In this document: piece after piece, positions 1 through 12,530 of the stretch
Numbering within the stretch: position 1 is the first letter of the stretch
How the letters are laid out: the number at the start of each line of letters is the position of its first letter
NCBI GenBank assembly: GCA_030512335.1
Contig: JAULSU010000002.1
Coordinates: forward strand, 682,001-746,000
Direction of reading: 5' to 3'
DNA length: 64,000 nucleotides
From: Immersiella caudata
Taxonomy: Eukaryota; Ascomycota; Sordariomycetes; Sordariales; Lasiosphaeriaceae
The notes under the pieces: generated by a model
What the model saw: the letters and a program-made list of their open reading frames with translations, nothing else
Databases searched by the model: none
What the model was told of the DNA's origin: nothing
Position numbers and translations under genes: made by a program

Positions 1-213
1 TAATGCTTGAATGGCTGAACAAACACTTGACCAGCTTCCCACCCCAAGTATGACAGGACGCTCAACCAGCTCGTCACCGAGACCTGCCAAATTTCACCTA
101 TACATGTAGCTCCCTGCGTGAAATAGTATCCCTTGACAACATGCTCTTAAATGGTCATGGTATACCCCTCCCAAGATTTCTCTAACCTACCACATTAATT
201 TTTCTCTTGTCAT

Positions 214-2681
214 TTATTTCTTCTTGCCTTCATGGACAGTTGCGATGATCTTGTCCACGACGCTCGGGTCCGAGAGCTAAGTCATTGTGTTAGCCAGAAG
301 AGCTCAACCCAGCAGTGGAGAACTTACTGTTGACGTGTCGCCGAGCTGGTCCTCCTCGCCAGCAAGAATCTTCCTCAAGATGCGGCGCATGATCTTGCCA
401 CTGCGCGTCTTGGGGAGATCTGGTACGATATACACGGCCTTAGGTGCTGCGAATGGCCCGATGCTCTTCCGAACCTGCAGGATGAACTCCTTCCGGAGCG
501 CGTCTGTCGCCTCGACACCGTCCTTGACCGCGACAAAGGCGTTGACGGCCTGTCCTGTGAGCTCATCGGCCACACCGACAACGGCTGCCTCGGCGATGGA
601 AGCGTGCTCGATAAGAGCCGCCTCGATCTCGGCCGTGGACAGACGATGGCCACTGACGTTGACGACATCATCAACACGGCCGCGGATCCAGTAGAACCCC
701 TCATGGTCGCGACCAGCCCCGTCTCCAGTAAACTACGCAATTGGTCAGACACTTCAATCTTGGAGAGTTGACTGGTCAACTTACGTAGTATCCCTTGTAC
801 ACGTTGAGGTAGGTGTCCATATACCGCCTGTGTGCGCCATAGACAGTGCGAGCCATGCTCGGCCAGGGCTGCTTGAAGGCCAGGACACCCTCGACATCGT
901 TTCCGTGGATCTCCTCGCCAGATACAGGGTCGATAATGGCAGGCTCGATGCCGAAGAAGGGAAGAGACGCCGAACCGGGCTTGGTTGGCGTAACACCTGC
1001 AAGGGGGCAGATGACGTTGGAGCCGGTTTCGGTCTGCCAGTATGTCTGTTGAGAGGCTGTTAGACCCCAAATCGAACTTAGGCACTGTGCCGGGGGGAAC
1101 CTACATCGACAATCTGCGCCTCCTCCTTGCCCACCACCTCGAAGTACCACTTCCAGACCTCAGCAGCAATGGGCTCACCAACGGAACCGAGGACTCTGAG
1201 ATGCTTCATATCGTTCTTCACGAACTGGTCGCCTGCGCGCTTGAGAAGACGAAGGGCAGTCGGGGCGACGTAGAACTGCGTCACGTTGTGCTTGTCGATG
1301 ATGTCCCAGTACCGAGAGAAGTTGGGATATGCGGGGGTACCTTCGAACACCACGGTGGAAACACCAAGCAGGAGAGGCGCGTACACAACGTACGTGTGTC
1401 CGGTAATCCAACCGACATCACCTCCGCAGAAGTACCGATCTCCATCGTGGATGTCGAAGACGTACTTGCCAGTGGCGGCGGCACCGAGAAGATAGCCGCC
1501 GGTCGTATGCATGACACCCTTCGGCTTTCCGGTGGACCCAGACGTGTACAGGAGGAAAAGGGGATCCTCCGAGTTGACGGGCTCGGGGGCGATGTACGAG
1601 GGCCACTTGTCAACCTCCTCGTGCCACCAGTAGTCGCGGCCGGGGGTCATGGGGACGTCGGCGCCGGTCCGCTTGTAGACGAGCACATGGCTCACGTCCG
1701 GGCACTGCTTGAGCGCATCGTCGACAATCTTCTTCGTCCCGATCAACTTTCCACCGCGCTTGCCCTCGTCCGTAGTGATGACGACCTTGCTGTTGGCGTC
1801 GATGACACGGTCGCGCAACGAGTCGGAAGAGAAACCGGCGAAGACGACCGAGTGGACAGCGCCGATTCTGCTGCAGGCGAGGAAGGCAACGAGTGCCTCA
1901 GGGATCATGGGCAGGTAGATGGCGACTGTGTCTCCCTTGCGCACGCCCATCGACTTCAGAACGTAGGCGGTCTTGGACACCTCGCGCAGGAGCTCGGCGT
2001 ACGTCACATTGCGCCCACCACTGGGCTCGTCGGCCTCGTAGATGATGGCAACCCTGTTAGGGTCCTTGATGGCATGGCGATCAACGCAGTTGTAGGATGC
2101 GTTCAGCTCGCCCTCTAGGAACCAAGCAGTGTCGCCGCCCTCGAAGGAGCCGCTCTGCACCGTCTCGAAATCCTTGCTCCAGGTCAGCAGCTCGCGGGCC
2201 AGCCTCCCCCAGAACTTCTTCGGCTCTGTGATGGACTCCTTGTACAGCTGCTGGTACTCTTCGATGTCTGGTCGCACCCATTGCGTCAGCACAGCTCAGC
2301 TCATCGGGTGCAGCATCCTCTCGGTTGCACCCATTTTTGCGATTGTGGGGGGTTGCATTGCGACTTACTGGCTAGATGCGGTTTGCTGGGATGCTCTGTT
2401 GCAATCGGGTTAGCGCCTGTCTTTTCCGTTCGCCCAGCGTACCAATGCCCCGCACGCCATTTGGATCTTGGCGGTTACGTACTGTCCAGCATCTTCTGGG
2501 GAGGATCTGTTCAAGGAGGGGCAGAAGACGCCCGCGAGTTAGCCATGAAACCAGTAAATTTGATGATCGCGAGAGCTCGCAAGAGCAAGTCCCCCAGTCA
2601 ATTGGATTCGCTAGGCTTACGGAAAGTGTCGACCTCATGGGCCTCGGCCACGACGGGCGTCTTGGGGCTATCTCCAGCCAT
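214..2681 (-). CDS. facA: acetyl-CoA synthetase
   Basis: Converts acetate, ATP and CoA to acetyl-CoA via acetyl-AMP; needed for growth on acetate. Seven exons (minus): 2681-2621, 2506-2483, 2395-2369, 2267-1105, 1045-785, 732-328, 276-214. All six introns have GT..AG ends, and the joined frame gives 667 residues, the usual family length (about 670). Visible motifs: YTSGSTGKPKG (phosphate-binding loop), GDVGWITGHT, TYWQTETGS, YFTGDGA, the hinge region GRVDDVVNVSGH, and PKTRSGKIMRR with the catalytic, normally acetylation-controlled Lys at about residue 625. The start is the first ATG in frame. The tiny exons 2 and 3 (24 and 27 nt) restore the conserved N-terminus (VDTFHPPQKMLDKHPSKPHL). Known as facA in Aspergillus and acu-5 in Neurospora. 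The 5' leader holds tandem GCGGGG sites. Confidence in identity is very high; the small exons are inferred from splice signals and family similarity. Confidence 0.97.
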
Positions 2682-5600
2682 GTAGGAAGGGTTGGCGGGG
2701 CAAAAGGCTGCTTTATCCAGGGACCGCGCTCTGTGCGCAAATCTCGAGAGCGTCTGCTGGCTGCCGCGGGGCGGGGCAGAAACGTGCAAGTGCTGTTACC
2801 GAGCGGTCCTCGAAGGAGATGTCCGAGAATTCGATCGCAGAAAGTTGAGTAGGGTTGGGCAAGAAGAAATCGATGAGCAGTGTGAATGTGGTGGGAAAGG
2901 AGGAAGAGAGGGAGGGGGTTATGTGAATCAACCGGCATGCGAGGAACGAGGACGAAAGGGGTCGCTTTTGTATTATGGCAGAAACGTGAACCCAGCATAT
3001 CCGCCTGATGGGCAATGAGTTGCATGGGTGATGGATGCAGTTGATGGGGTTTCCCACCGACCGGACCGGACGATGTACCTGTACCTTACTCCAACTCTAG
3101 CTGCCTGCCCAGCGCTGCTCCCTACCCCCAAATCGCGCTCGCGCCGCTGTGGCTGCCGCACTCAGGGCGGCGTTTTTGGAGTTGTGGGTATTTTTTTCCT
3201 TCCGCCCGAACCAACTCCCGCAGTCACAGGTAATAAGAGCCCCCATGTTTCCGAGGGCGCTTGGTAAAAACGATCCTAGAGGACGTACCATCGTGTGCTC
3301 AGCTCTTCAACTCTGCGCGAATAACTTCGCAGAGGACCCATGATGGCTCTCTCGCCTGATGTGCTGCCTATCTGTTGGCGGTTCAACAAAAGCGACACGC
3401 CGACATGGAAGCCCTGGCAGACGGCAGAACTGGGCTCAGGAACGACCTGGGCTGCAAATGCCTCGAAGGTGGAGCTCACGGCTCCTCCCTCCTCCGGACA
3501 CGGCCATGGAGACAAATTGGGGGCCGTCTCGGCCTCTGAGCCACATGGGGCAGGGATTGCTCCAATGCACAGCAGGCGCTATTGGAAGCAGTTCCTGTCG
3601 TTGTCGGTATTGCGCCTGCCTCGGGGGCTTCTCCTGAAGCCCGGGCTGCTCCTGGTAAAATCCCAAATCCAATGCTTTGGATATTGGGCAAACGGCTTCC
3701 CCAAATCACCCGCAAAACTCCCAACAAGCACCTTTTCCAATTCTCGTTTGTTTTTAGTAACCTACCACCTCGTAACCAAAGCTGTCTCTAACTGCGGGTC
3801 CTGGATCGACAACGTCACCAGCGCCATCGCCGTAGAGGAAAGATACGCGTCCATTGGCACCAGTAACTGGCCGCTCGCCCTCAGTTAGCCAAGACTTATG
3901 ACGTCCCATATCAGCGCGGGGGCGGCTCTTTTGCAAAAGGGGACTGTGACCAACGGGGATGCACCTCTGGCCTCTCCTAGCAACGTGGAAATAGAACAGA
4001 CAGGCGCCTGGTCAAATCAAGCTCCGCGGGGAGCGGCGCGAACAGCTGTCGACACCCGGGAGGCATGCAAGGACGGGTCCCCGAATGCTTGATCCAGCCA
4101 CTCACTGGACAACCGCAACCCAGCAGCCCATTGCCAGCGCCATAGCGAAGAGCCGGAGTATCAAGTGATTTCAATATGCAACCCGTCCCCAGCGAGTCAC
4201 GAAGAATCACCCACCGGCCACGCCCGGTTGCACCGCCAAGGAGTCAAAAGGAGTTGCGACATGCCATGTGCGGGGCTGCCTGAGGGGCTGCCTGAGTCGC
4301 TGTCGTAGACAACAGCGAAACCCGCTTGTCGGAGGCTGAGCCACCAGAGCTCACGGCGAGACGAGCTCACGGCATGGATGAGCGCTGTTCTCCGGAGGGT
4401 CACCGTCCAGGATGGGGCCAACCCCGCACCATCAACGGGCCCCTCACTTGGTCCGATCTGTGTCTTGGCTCGGCTTGGCCATGCCGCTCCCGGAGGCCGG
4501 AGTCTGGGGGAGTGACGGAAGAGGCGTCTAGTCCACCGAGGGCGTGATGTTGGCGATCGCTTGTCCTGACGATGCCCAGAAGACCGGGACGTTGTCCCCA
4601 GACCTCATTGGGTTTCGTGGTGTGCAGCTCTCACCAGCCATGCGTCCCCGATGAACGCATTTACCGAACTGTGCCGGCACACCCACCACGGGATGTGTAT
4701 CGGTACATGCCCCTCGAGCGTACTGACCTACGGAGTCGGAAGGCGACAGAACGAAGGGGCAACACCCCAGAATCTAGACGTCTCCACCCCTGCTGGGAAA
4801 CCTGCCCCTTTTCTAGAATACCATGCTGGGCCCGGCTTCGGCTGGAGCAAGTCGGGCTACATCGGGTGAAGTTGAGTCGTGACTCCGTACCTATCCAGGA
4901 CGAAGGGAAAGGAAGAAAGGAGGCGCCTGAGGCCGCAGTCCCCGTTGACCTCGGACAAGGTGCCGCCAGACCGCGAAGTGCGGCCCTAGCGGTTCTCATG
5001 GGGAAGACTGTCGATGTATGCGGGGCATCCCGGCCAACGGTCGAGGAGGGGGCCACCAGTGGCGAGATGCGAAAGGGGTAGTGCCACTTCCCCGCCATCG
5101 ATGCCAGGTGAGCCCAGGCGAGTAAGTTCTGTTCCTGGTTTCCGTTAGAGACCAAGCAACGCATGTGCCGGCCTTGAGGATACCATTGGTTCCAAGATAT
5201 TACCTCCTCAAAGTAGGCATCCACTCCATCTTACAAGAAAACAACCCAAGCCACGCAACCCCGACAGTAACTTCAAATATCACAAAGTTCAATGCATATC
5301 ACAACAATAGCAGTATCCACGAGTTCGAATAGTAGCAGTCGAGTTCAGGGGTATAACCACGAGATAACAATTCCATGTCCATGCCCATGTTTCCATCTCC
5401 ACACTCATCTACACTTATCATCCACCCCACGTGCCTCGCCTCGCCTCCCTCTTCTCAACTTTCCAATCTTCCCTTCCTCCCATCCGACACTCTCGCCCAT
5501 GTCGCTTGCCTCTTGACGTTTCCCTTCACATAATAGCCCATCGTATATCCCTTTCAACAACCAAACTTCAAGAACGACAGCCAAAGCGCAGATGAGCCGC

Positions 5601-6310
5601 CACCTCCCACCTCTTTAGGATAATTAATTTGAGAGAGATAGAGAGAGAAGGAAACGAAACAAAACGAGAAGCACATCGGTCAGATCAGATCAGATATCAC
5701 CGGCCGTGGTCGCGTGGTCGGGGAATCAATCAGTCACATGAAAATAATAAAAAAGTAGGTAGTTGAGGTTTGTACCGCCCCTACTTTTTCTCTCTTCCCT
5801 TCCATATCTTTCTCATCTTTGTGCCATACCCTCCCCATGTTCTCTTCCTCCCCTTCTCCCCCTCAAAAAAGCGTCTCATAACGACGTTTGCTATATAAAC
5901 AGAAGAAAAACGAAGAGAAAAGCAACGAAAGGACAGCCCCGAACTCCGTATTCCGTCGCCGTATGGGATGGGGGGGTAGTAGGTAGCCATGCAGTCCGTG
6001 AAAACTTCTCAAGAAAAAAACACCGCCATGAAATAAAAAAAAAGACGCATAAACAAGAAAAAGAAGACGAACCAAGCGTTTGATACATAATCCACATAAC
6101 GTGTTACTAGGAGGACGGGGTATTTCACTCTGCCCAAGAAGAGCAGAAAACCTCCCAGCTGTTCAGGAAGCGCCGCCCAGCCATCATGAAATTCGACCAA
6201 GACAACGAAGGTAGCCACCGTACGAGAAGCGCCGCAGCCACCACCAAAAGACCAACTGCTACTGCCGTCGTGACCGCGACAAGCGCGGCCGGGGATGCCC
6301 AGCCCCTCCT
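2682..6310. other. intergenic, no gene recognised
   Basis: This is the promoter and leader of the synthetase gene on the left and the downstream region of the kinesin gene on the right. Open frames here (for example 4661-5224 minus) show no family similarity I recognise and use no convincing splice structure. The part from about 5350 to 6100 is CT- and A-rich, as expected of a fungal 3' untranslated region. Confidence 0.6.
2766..2776 (+). promoter_or_regulatory. possible CreA-type sites upstream of the acetyl-CoA synthetase gene
   Basis: Two overlapping GCGGGG hexamers (2766-2771 and 2771-2776) lie about 85 bases upstream of the synthetase ATG. They match the SYGGRG consensus of the fungal carbon-catabolite repressor CreA, and acetate-utilisation genes are known CreA targets in Aspergillus. 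Short GC-rich hexamers also occur by chance, so this is a weak inference. Confidence 0.3.
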
Positions 6311-9300
6311 CTAAAAGCAGTTGAGGCTGCCCTTCTTCTTTTTCTTGGAGATGGTGTTCATGCGCTCCTCGAGACGCGCGTGCGCAATCTCGGCGTCGCG
6401 CCGCTTCCGCCGCTCTTCCTCGACCTGCTGCAGACTCCATCGGTTGTCTTGCTGGGGCTTCTCCTTGAGCTCCTTCATCTCCGTCTCGAGCTCGTTGGCC
6501 CGTCTGCGCCAGGCGTCGCAGTCGGCCTTGATCTTGTTTTGCTGGCGCTCCAGGTCGGTGAGGGCCTCCTCGAGCGTGGCCGTCAGCTGCTTCTCGGCCA
6601 TGAGGTGCTTCTCGATGAGGCGGATGCGGGCCTCCTGGTCTTCTTGGATCTGGGAGTGGCCAATATCCTTGCTTGCCGGGCGACCGGGGGTGGGTGATAC
6701 GGCGCCAGACGAGTTGCCAGGGAGCGGCGGGAGAGGGATGGCGGGCGGTGGGGACGGAAGAGAGGCCACAGATGGGCTCTTCTTGAGGTGACCATTGGAG
6801 TTGGAACGGTGGGGAATGTCGTGTTGAAGACCATCGTATCTCGCCTGGAAGGGGTTAGCATCTAACTGACTCGTGTGTAGTGCTGATAAACCTACTTGGA
6901 GAGAGGCATATTCCTCCTTGATGCTCTCAAGCTCGCTCTGCAACCTGATCTTGGCAGCATTGGCCTCCTCCAGCTGAGCATTCCGCTCCGACTGCAGCGT
7001 GGACAGCCTGTTAGTCGCAACCTGCGCCTGGTCGAAGTTGTTTTGGAGTTGGTCCTCGAGCTCCTCAATGAGACGAGAGTTCTTCTTGTTCCTCGAGTCG
7101 AGATCCGCCATCTTCTTCTTGACGAGAACGGCTTGCTCCTGGATCGGGGACTGTGCGGCCACTTTGCCCGAGTCGGCGAGCAGCTCTGACAGTGTTGCCT
7201 TGATGGTTTCCAAGTCACGCATGACCGTATCGTTGATACCGGAAAGGTCGACAACATGGCGCTCGAGCTCTACACGCTTCTTCTGTTCCTGGGTGAGAGC
7301 CTTCTGGTCCGCGATCAGATCCTCGATGCGATCCGATATCCTCTCCACGCTAACATCCAGGCCAAGAGCGAAGGCCACCTGGGTGGCAACCTTCATGAGC
7401 TCCTCGCGGGCCTCAGTGAGGTCACTGTCAAGCTTCTTGATCTGACTAGCGTGGTCAGCCTTGAGGGATGCGATCTTGGTCTCGTACTCGTCGGTCGTCG
7501 TAGTCCTCATCTCGTCCAACTCCTTGACTTGTCTTGACTGGAGCTCGTGCAAGCTCTCCTGGTGCTGCTTGACTGTTTGCTCGTGATCTTCCAACTGACT
7601 CTCCAGCTTGGAGATAAGCACCTTACGTGATTTGGCCTCAGTCGCAGCCTGATCACGGTCGCGAGAGGCGATGTCAAGCAACGCCTTCGTAGCAGCATGC
7701 TGCTCTTCGACCTGAGCAACTTTAGCTGAGGTAGTGTTGATGATACCTTTGTATTCATCGATCTCGCTACGCAAGAATTCCACCAGCTGCTGGTGCTTCG
7801 TCTCGATCTCCTTGATCTCGTCCTGGGCGGGTTTTTGTTGCTCAACCTCGGCAAGCTTGGCGTTGAAGCTCGCAACCTGACTCTCGAGCTCCCCAATCGT
7901 CTTCTTCAGCTCTTGCTCGGCAGTCTGCATGCTCTGCAGAGCAGACGTATGCTTCTCCTCCCAGCTGGCGAGTTCGGTCTCGAGGGCCGAGATCTTCTCT
8001 GCCTGAGCCTCGCGCTGGGCAAGCAGTTCCTCATCGGGTTCTGCTTGCTGTGCGGGCGCAGCCGATTGCTTCAGGGCTTCTTGCAGCTCAGCAAGCTGTT
8101 GTTGCAGCTCGCTTTCCCGAGCAGCATGAGACTCCTGGAGTTCTCTCATCTGTTTCTCGCTCTTGGCCAGTTGCTCTCTAAGCGTTGATACGACAGCCAT
8201 GTCCATGGGGGAGGCTGCCTTCAAACTTGACCGTTCGCGTGTTAGACCAGATATGATAGCCATCTTTGTCTCCATCTCCTTCTTCGCTGAGTTGACATCT
8301 GCCTCGAGTTCTTGTATCCTCTCAGAACGGGCGTGAAGTTCGTGCATAGCGGCGTTCAGGTTGAGCTCGAAATTTTGCATAACATCTGGCTGATTCTCAA
8401 AGTTCTCGGCGGCGATGTTCCGGAGCGAGGCGAAGGAGCGGTGGGCCCTGTCGATAATCATGACGTTCTGGCTGGATTTCCGGCGGATGATGGGTGTGCT
8501 TGTCCTGGGTGATGAGCCCTCCGAGTTGGCGGCTTGCGCCTTGGCGACCTCCGTCTTCAGCTCCTCAACCATGTCAAGGGTTTCCTGGTGTTTGTTCTCG
8601 AGCTGTGCGTACCGCTCGGCAAGCTCACGCTCAGCAGACTCCTTCTGCGCGGCAATTGTCTTGAGGCGACCAAGCTCCGACTGCAAAGGATCGCTGCCGT
8701 TGATGTGAACATCTGACTCCGACCTAGGCACCGCAGTCTCGGCGTCAGACTCAAGCACTGTAGCCGGCGACTCCATAGCCGAGGACAGCTCGGATGAAAG
8801 CGAGCGCGTGCCGGAGAAGTGCGTGCCGTCCTTCGTCTCGCTGGATCGGGCATCGGACAGGAAGGATGGCGGCCTCGTCTGAATCGGCGAGGTAACAGAG
8901 AGGAGGGAATCCCGTTGTCGGCTGGGGTGTTTTGCCTCGTCGACCATATCCTGTAGCTCAGCGAAAGCCCGTAGGGCCTCTTCGTATTTGCGCTGCAGCA
9001 GGTCGTACTCGTACACCGTGCTCTCATGCTCGACTCGCAGGTCGACGAGCTCCTGTGTGACAGACTCAAGCTTGTCCGCCACAAACTTTGACTGCGCCGG
9101 GCTTGTCGGGTAGTCATGGGCATCCGCCTGGTCGACCAAGTCGAGATGAGAGACCTTGGGGGTGGCCTCCTTCACCGGCGATTGCTCGCCAACCGCGGTT
9201 TGCCCAGGTGCTTGTTCCTCATCCTCCTCGCCGCTCTCGGGGATAGGCTCTTCCATATGGCTGTGGCGGCTGACATGGCTCTGGCTACGAGAGTGATCCG

Positions 9301-11740
9301 CGAGGCCCCGGCTGGCTGCGCGGCGGTGGCCGGCACCGTTGCCGAGGACGGGTTCAGGCTCGACAGGCGGTGCATCCTGCTGAATATGGTCGAGCTCGTA
9401 CAGCAGCGAGTCGAGCTTGCCGAGACTTCGCTGGCGCTCAACCACCTGCTCAAGACGGTCAATCTCGCGCTGCATCAGCTCGGCATCCTGGTCGGCCTCA
9501 GCCAGGCGCTCCTCGAGGGTTGAGATGTAGTCCTCGCAGGCCGCCTCATTTTCACGCACGCGAGCAATCTCCTTACGAAGCTCCATGATGATGGTGGCAT
9601 TTTTCTCCTCGCCCGACGTGTGGCCGTCGAGCTTGGCCTCCAGGTCGTGGAGATAGTTCTCGGTGCTGGCCTCGCGGTCCATCAGCTTTTGCAGTCGAGC
9701 CTGGAGCTGGTTGTTGATGGTTTCGTTGTATGCGCACTTTGTTTCTTTTTCGAGCAGGGACGTCTCCGTGTTGGCCAGGGTACCCCTGGTACTGGCAAGC
9801 GACTGCTCCAGGGCTTGGATCGTCTTCTCGTACTCGAGCACCACCTGTTCGACGGCCTGCGCAAAGCTGTTGGAGCGATTTAACCGCTCCGTGGCGCTGT
9901 CGCCCAGCGAGGACTCGAGTTGCTGGTTTTCGGCGAGTTCGTTGTCCCGGGCCTTGGCCATCTCGGCAATAAGCCTCGCGTGCCGTTGGCTCAGGGCCGT
10001 GTAATTTTCCTGGGCATCCAACAGCTGGTTCTGGAGCTCAACCTCCCGCTCGTTCTGCCGCTCGGACCTCTCGCCTGCGGCCAGGGTGCGTCGTTCGCCC
10101 CCGCCCCGTTCAGCGCTCCGGATCTGCTCTCGCAGGAAGGCCACCTCAGCCTTGAGGCGATCGATTATGGCCTGTTTGTCGCCCTCCTCTACCTGTTGGA
10201 TCCGCGGCTTACTCTGGATGGCTCGGGCCCTCTGCGCATATTGCACCGTGTTGAGAGTCTCACTGAGGTGGAACTCGGCTGGCGTCACACACGCAATCAT
10301 GTACGTGATGGCGTTGCCGCCCAGTGAGTCTTGGAGCAGTCGGGTCAGCTTGGAGTCGCGATACGACACGTGCGAACCCGCCTGTCGCGATGACAGCTGC
10401 GAGATGACCTTGCCCAGCGCCGCCAGGCCCGCGTTGATCGAGATGCCCTCCTTCGCCCGCTCGCCCTGTGCTCCCGTGTTCTTCAGACGTTCGCTGCCGG
10501 CTAAATCCACAAAATGCATTTTGCTGTCCGTCGTGACCCATGTTTCCGTTCCTGACATGGCCTCCAGGGGCACCGAGAACCGCTTCTCCGCCGTTGTGGT
10601 CGCCTTATTCTTTCTCTGGACGAGGTTTAGACTGAAAACGGCGTGTGAGCGCGACGATCTTGCGTTGATCGCTGTAGCGTCTGTTTGCCGCAGCGTCGAC
10701 CCTTGGTTGAGTGCGTTCATCAGATCCTCCACCGAATTGATCTCGACCTGTCGCAAACCCGTCAGGATGATGTTGCCCTTTACGTCCTCCCGAATCGTCA
10801 CTGTACCCCGCTCGTGCGCGGGCACATGTTCTGGTATCAACAAATCCCGTAGCTGCTCGTTATAAATTTCCACATATGTCGCCTTGAGCGACCATGTCTT
10901 CTCGGCTCGGGTTAGCGTGGCTGCTTGCTGCGAGTAGCGGGCAGGTGCGCGAAGCTGCGACATGGAAGCCCGGTTGGGATTCCCCTTGGGGCTAGGGCCC
11001 TCGAGCTTCTCAAAGAGCGCGGTGGCAGCGCGAGGAATAACACCTATCACATCGAACGCGTTAGAATCGGCTGCTTCCAAGGTCGGTTGGGGTCTGCGCG
11101 CAGGACAGGACTCACCCATGATCTCCAAATCATCCTGCTCGAGCGGGCCTGAAGTGCCCATCGTGTAGGACTTGCCGGCGCCAGACTGGCCGTACGCGAG
11201 AAGCGAGACATTGTAGCCCTGCGTGAAGGCGTTGACGCAGTCGTCGAGGTAGTCCCATATCCCGGCCTGGTCAACATCGGGCCCGAAAACTCTATCAAAG
11301 ACGAAAAGCTTGCGGCCTTGCGGCGCGTCGATCGAAAGACTCGTGTCGGAGTTGACATGGGCCATGGACCGCTGAAATCGCTGCGGAATGAGCTCGTAGC
11401 CCGGATCGGTAGGCCTCAGCGGCGGGCGGACGCGAACAGCTAAAATGGGAGAAAAGAGAAGATATTGTCAGACACAGACACGCGAGACACGATGCACACG
11501 CACGGCAGGACCCGGCACGCGCCGCAGCGACGCGGGAGCCAAAAACCTAGAAGGTTGAGGTAACGATGCACACTTACCAACTTTGACCGACGTCCTCCCA
11601 TCCTCGTCCGAGGCTCTGCTGCCGCCGCCCGCCTTGCTGTGCACGCTCATCCGGCTGTTGCTTCGCGGCGCTGGTCGAACCATGGCGCTCAGTGGCCGTT
11701 GCGGGAGAGTTCCCGGCGAAGCTGGTGGTGAGCTCGCCAT
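6311..11740 (-). CDS. kinesin-4 type motor protein with long coiled-coil tail
   Basis: Microtubule motor ATPase. Four exons (minus): 11740-11578, 11439-11116, 11043-6896, 6844-6311, giving 1722 residues. The N-terminal motor begins AVRVRPPLRP at residue 55. The P-loop GQSGAGKS is at about 138-145, followed by switch I (NARSSRSH) and switch II (DLAGSERLKN), and the motor ends near YAQRARAIQSKP. The stretch from DLAGSER through GERAKEGISIN to SKLTRLLQDSLGGN is closest to the kinesin-4 (KIF4/KIF21, chromokinesin-like) family. The rest is predicted coiled coil (many EL/LE heptads) with Ser-rich breaks and a basic tail (ISKKKKKGSL). The internal introns at 11044-11115 (72 nt) and 6845-6895 (51 nt) are multiples of three without stops, so an unspliced reading stays open. 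The second has a perfect GCTAAC branch site. The cargo and exact subfamily are inferred. Confidence 0.92.
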
Positions 11741-12488
11741 TTTTCCCGGGGCGCGGAAATGGGCGGCGTCTCGTTAAGTAAGTCAAGGGGGCTCGCTGAC
11801 CCCAGGGCCTCCTAGGCTGTCTCTAGCCTGTGGCCCAGTAAACAGCGGCGTCGACGGCGCGGCCCACTTCCTCGCTCAGGTTCCACCCGGTCTCAGGCAA
11901 ATCGTGCAATTGGCGAAGCACTGGCGACGGGATAGATCGACGGCACAATCCGGCACCCGGCGGGCTGGTCGCGCTCGAGGCGGTCGCTGGTTGGCGTGCA
12001 GCTGTCTGGCTGTTTGGAATTGTGGAGGCAGAATTCAACAGCGTAAAACCCCGCGGGCGAGGGTTTATGCTCTGGCTCCCGCAAGCGTCATCCGGTATAA
12101 GTCCCACGAGGCCAGAAACGAGGATTTTCCTGTCTTGTCGCGCGGGTACCTTTTGGGGAAAATGCTCTGGCCAGCGGCGTTTGGGAGTCCCCCCTTGTTT
12201 ATTTGATTGCGCCGACCGGGGTGGGCAAATTACGGACGCGTCCCCTGAGAGTGTGCTGGGGTTTGCTTCGGGGCGCCTGGGCAGGCTGGGGGGCCCGATT
12301 GGGATGATTCCCTCTCAATAAAGTTATCAGAGCTGGGGGCGCGATGAACACTCAGCGAACCGGGGCGCTCTGTCGTTACAGACACGGCTGAGACGCGACT
12401 CGTAACCTCGATGTTCGACAATAGTCAGGTCGCTTTTGGTTTTGGTCATGGAGGAGGAGGCCGTCGAGGAAAGGAAAGTTTTTCTTTC

Positions 12489-12530
<42 letters not shown>

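Noticed and set aside
1042..2118. Long plus-strand open frame opposite the acetyl-CoA synthetase
   Set aside because: It is the antisense of a highly codon-biased exon. It has no family features, and the minus-strand gene explains the region.
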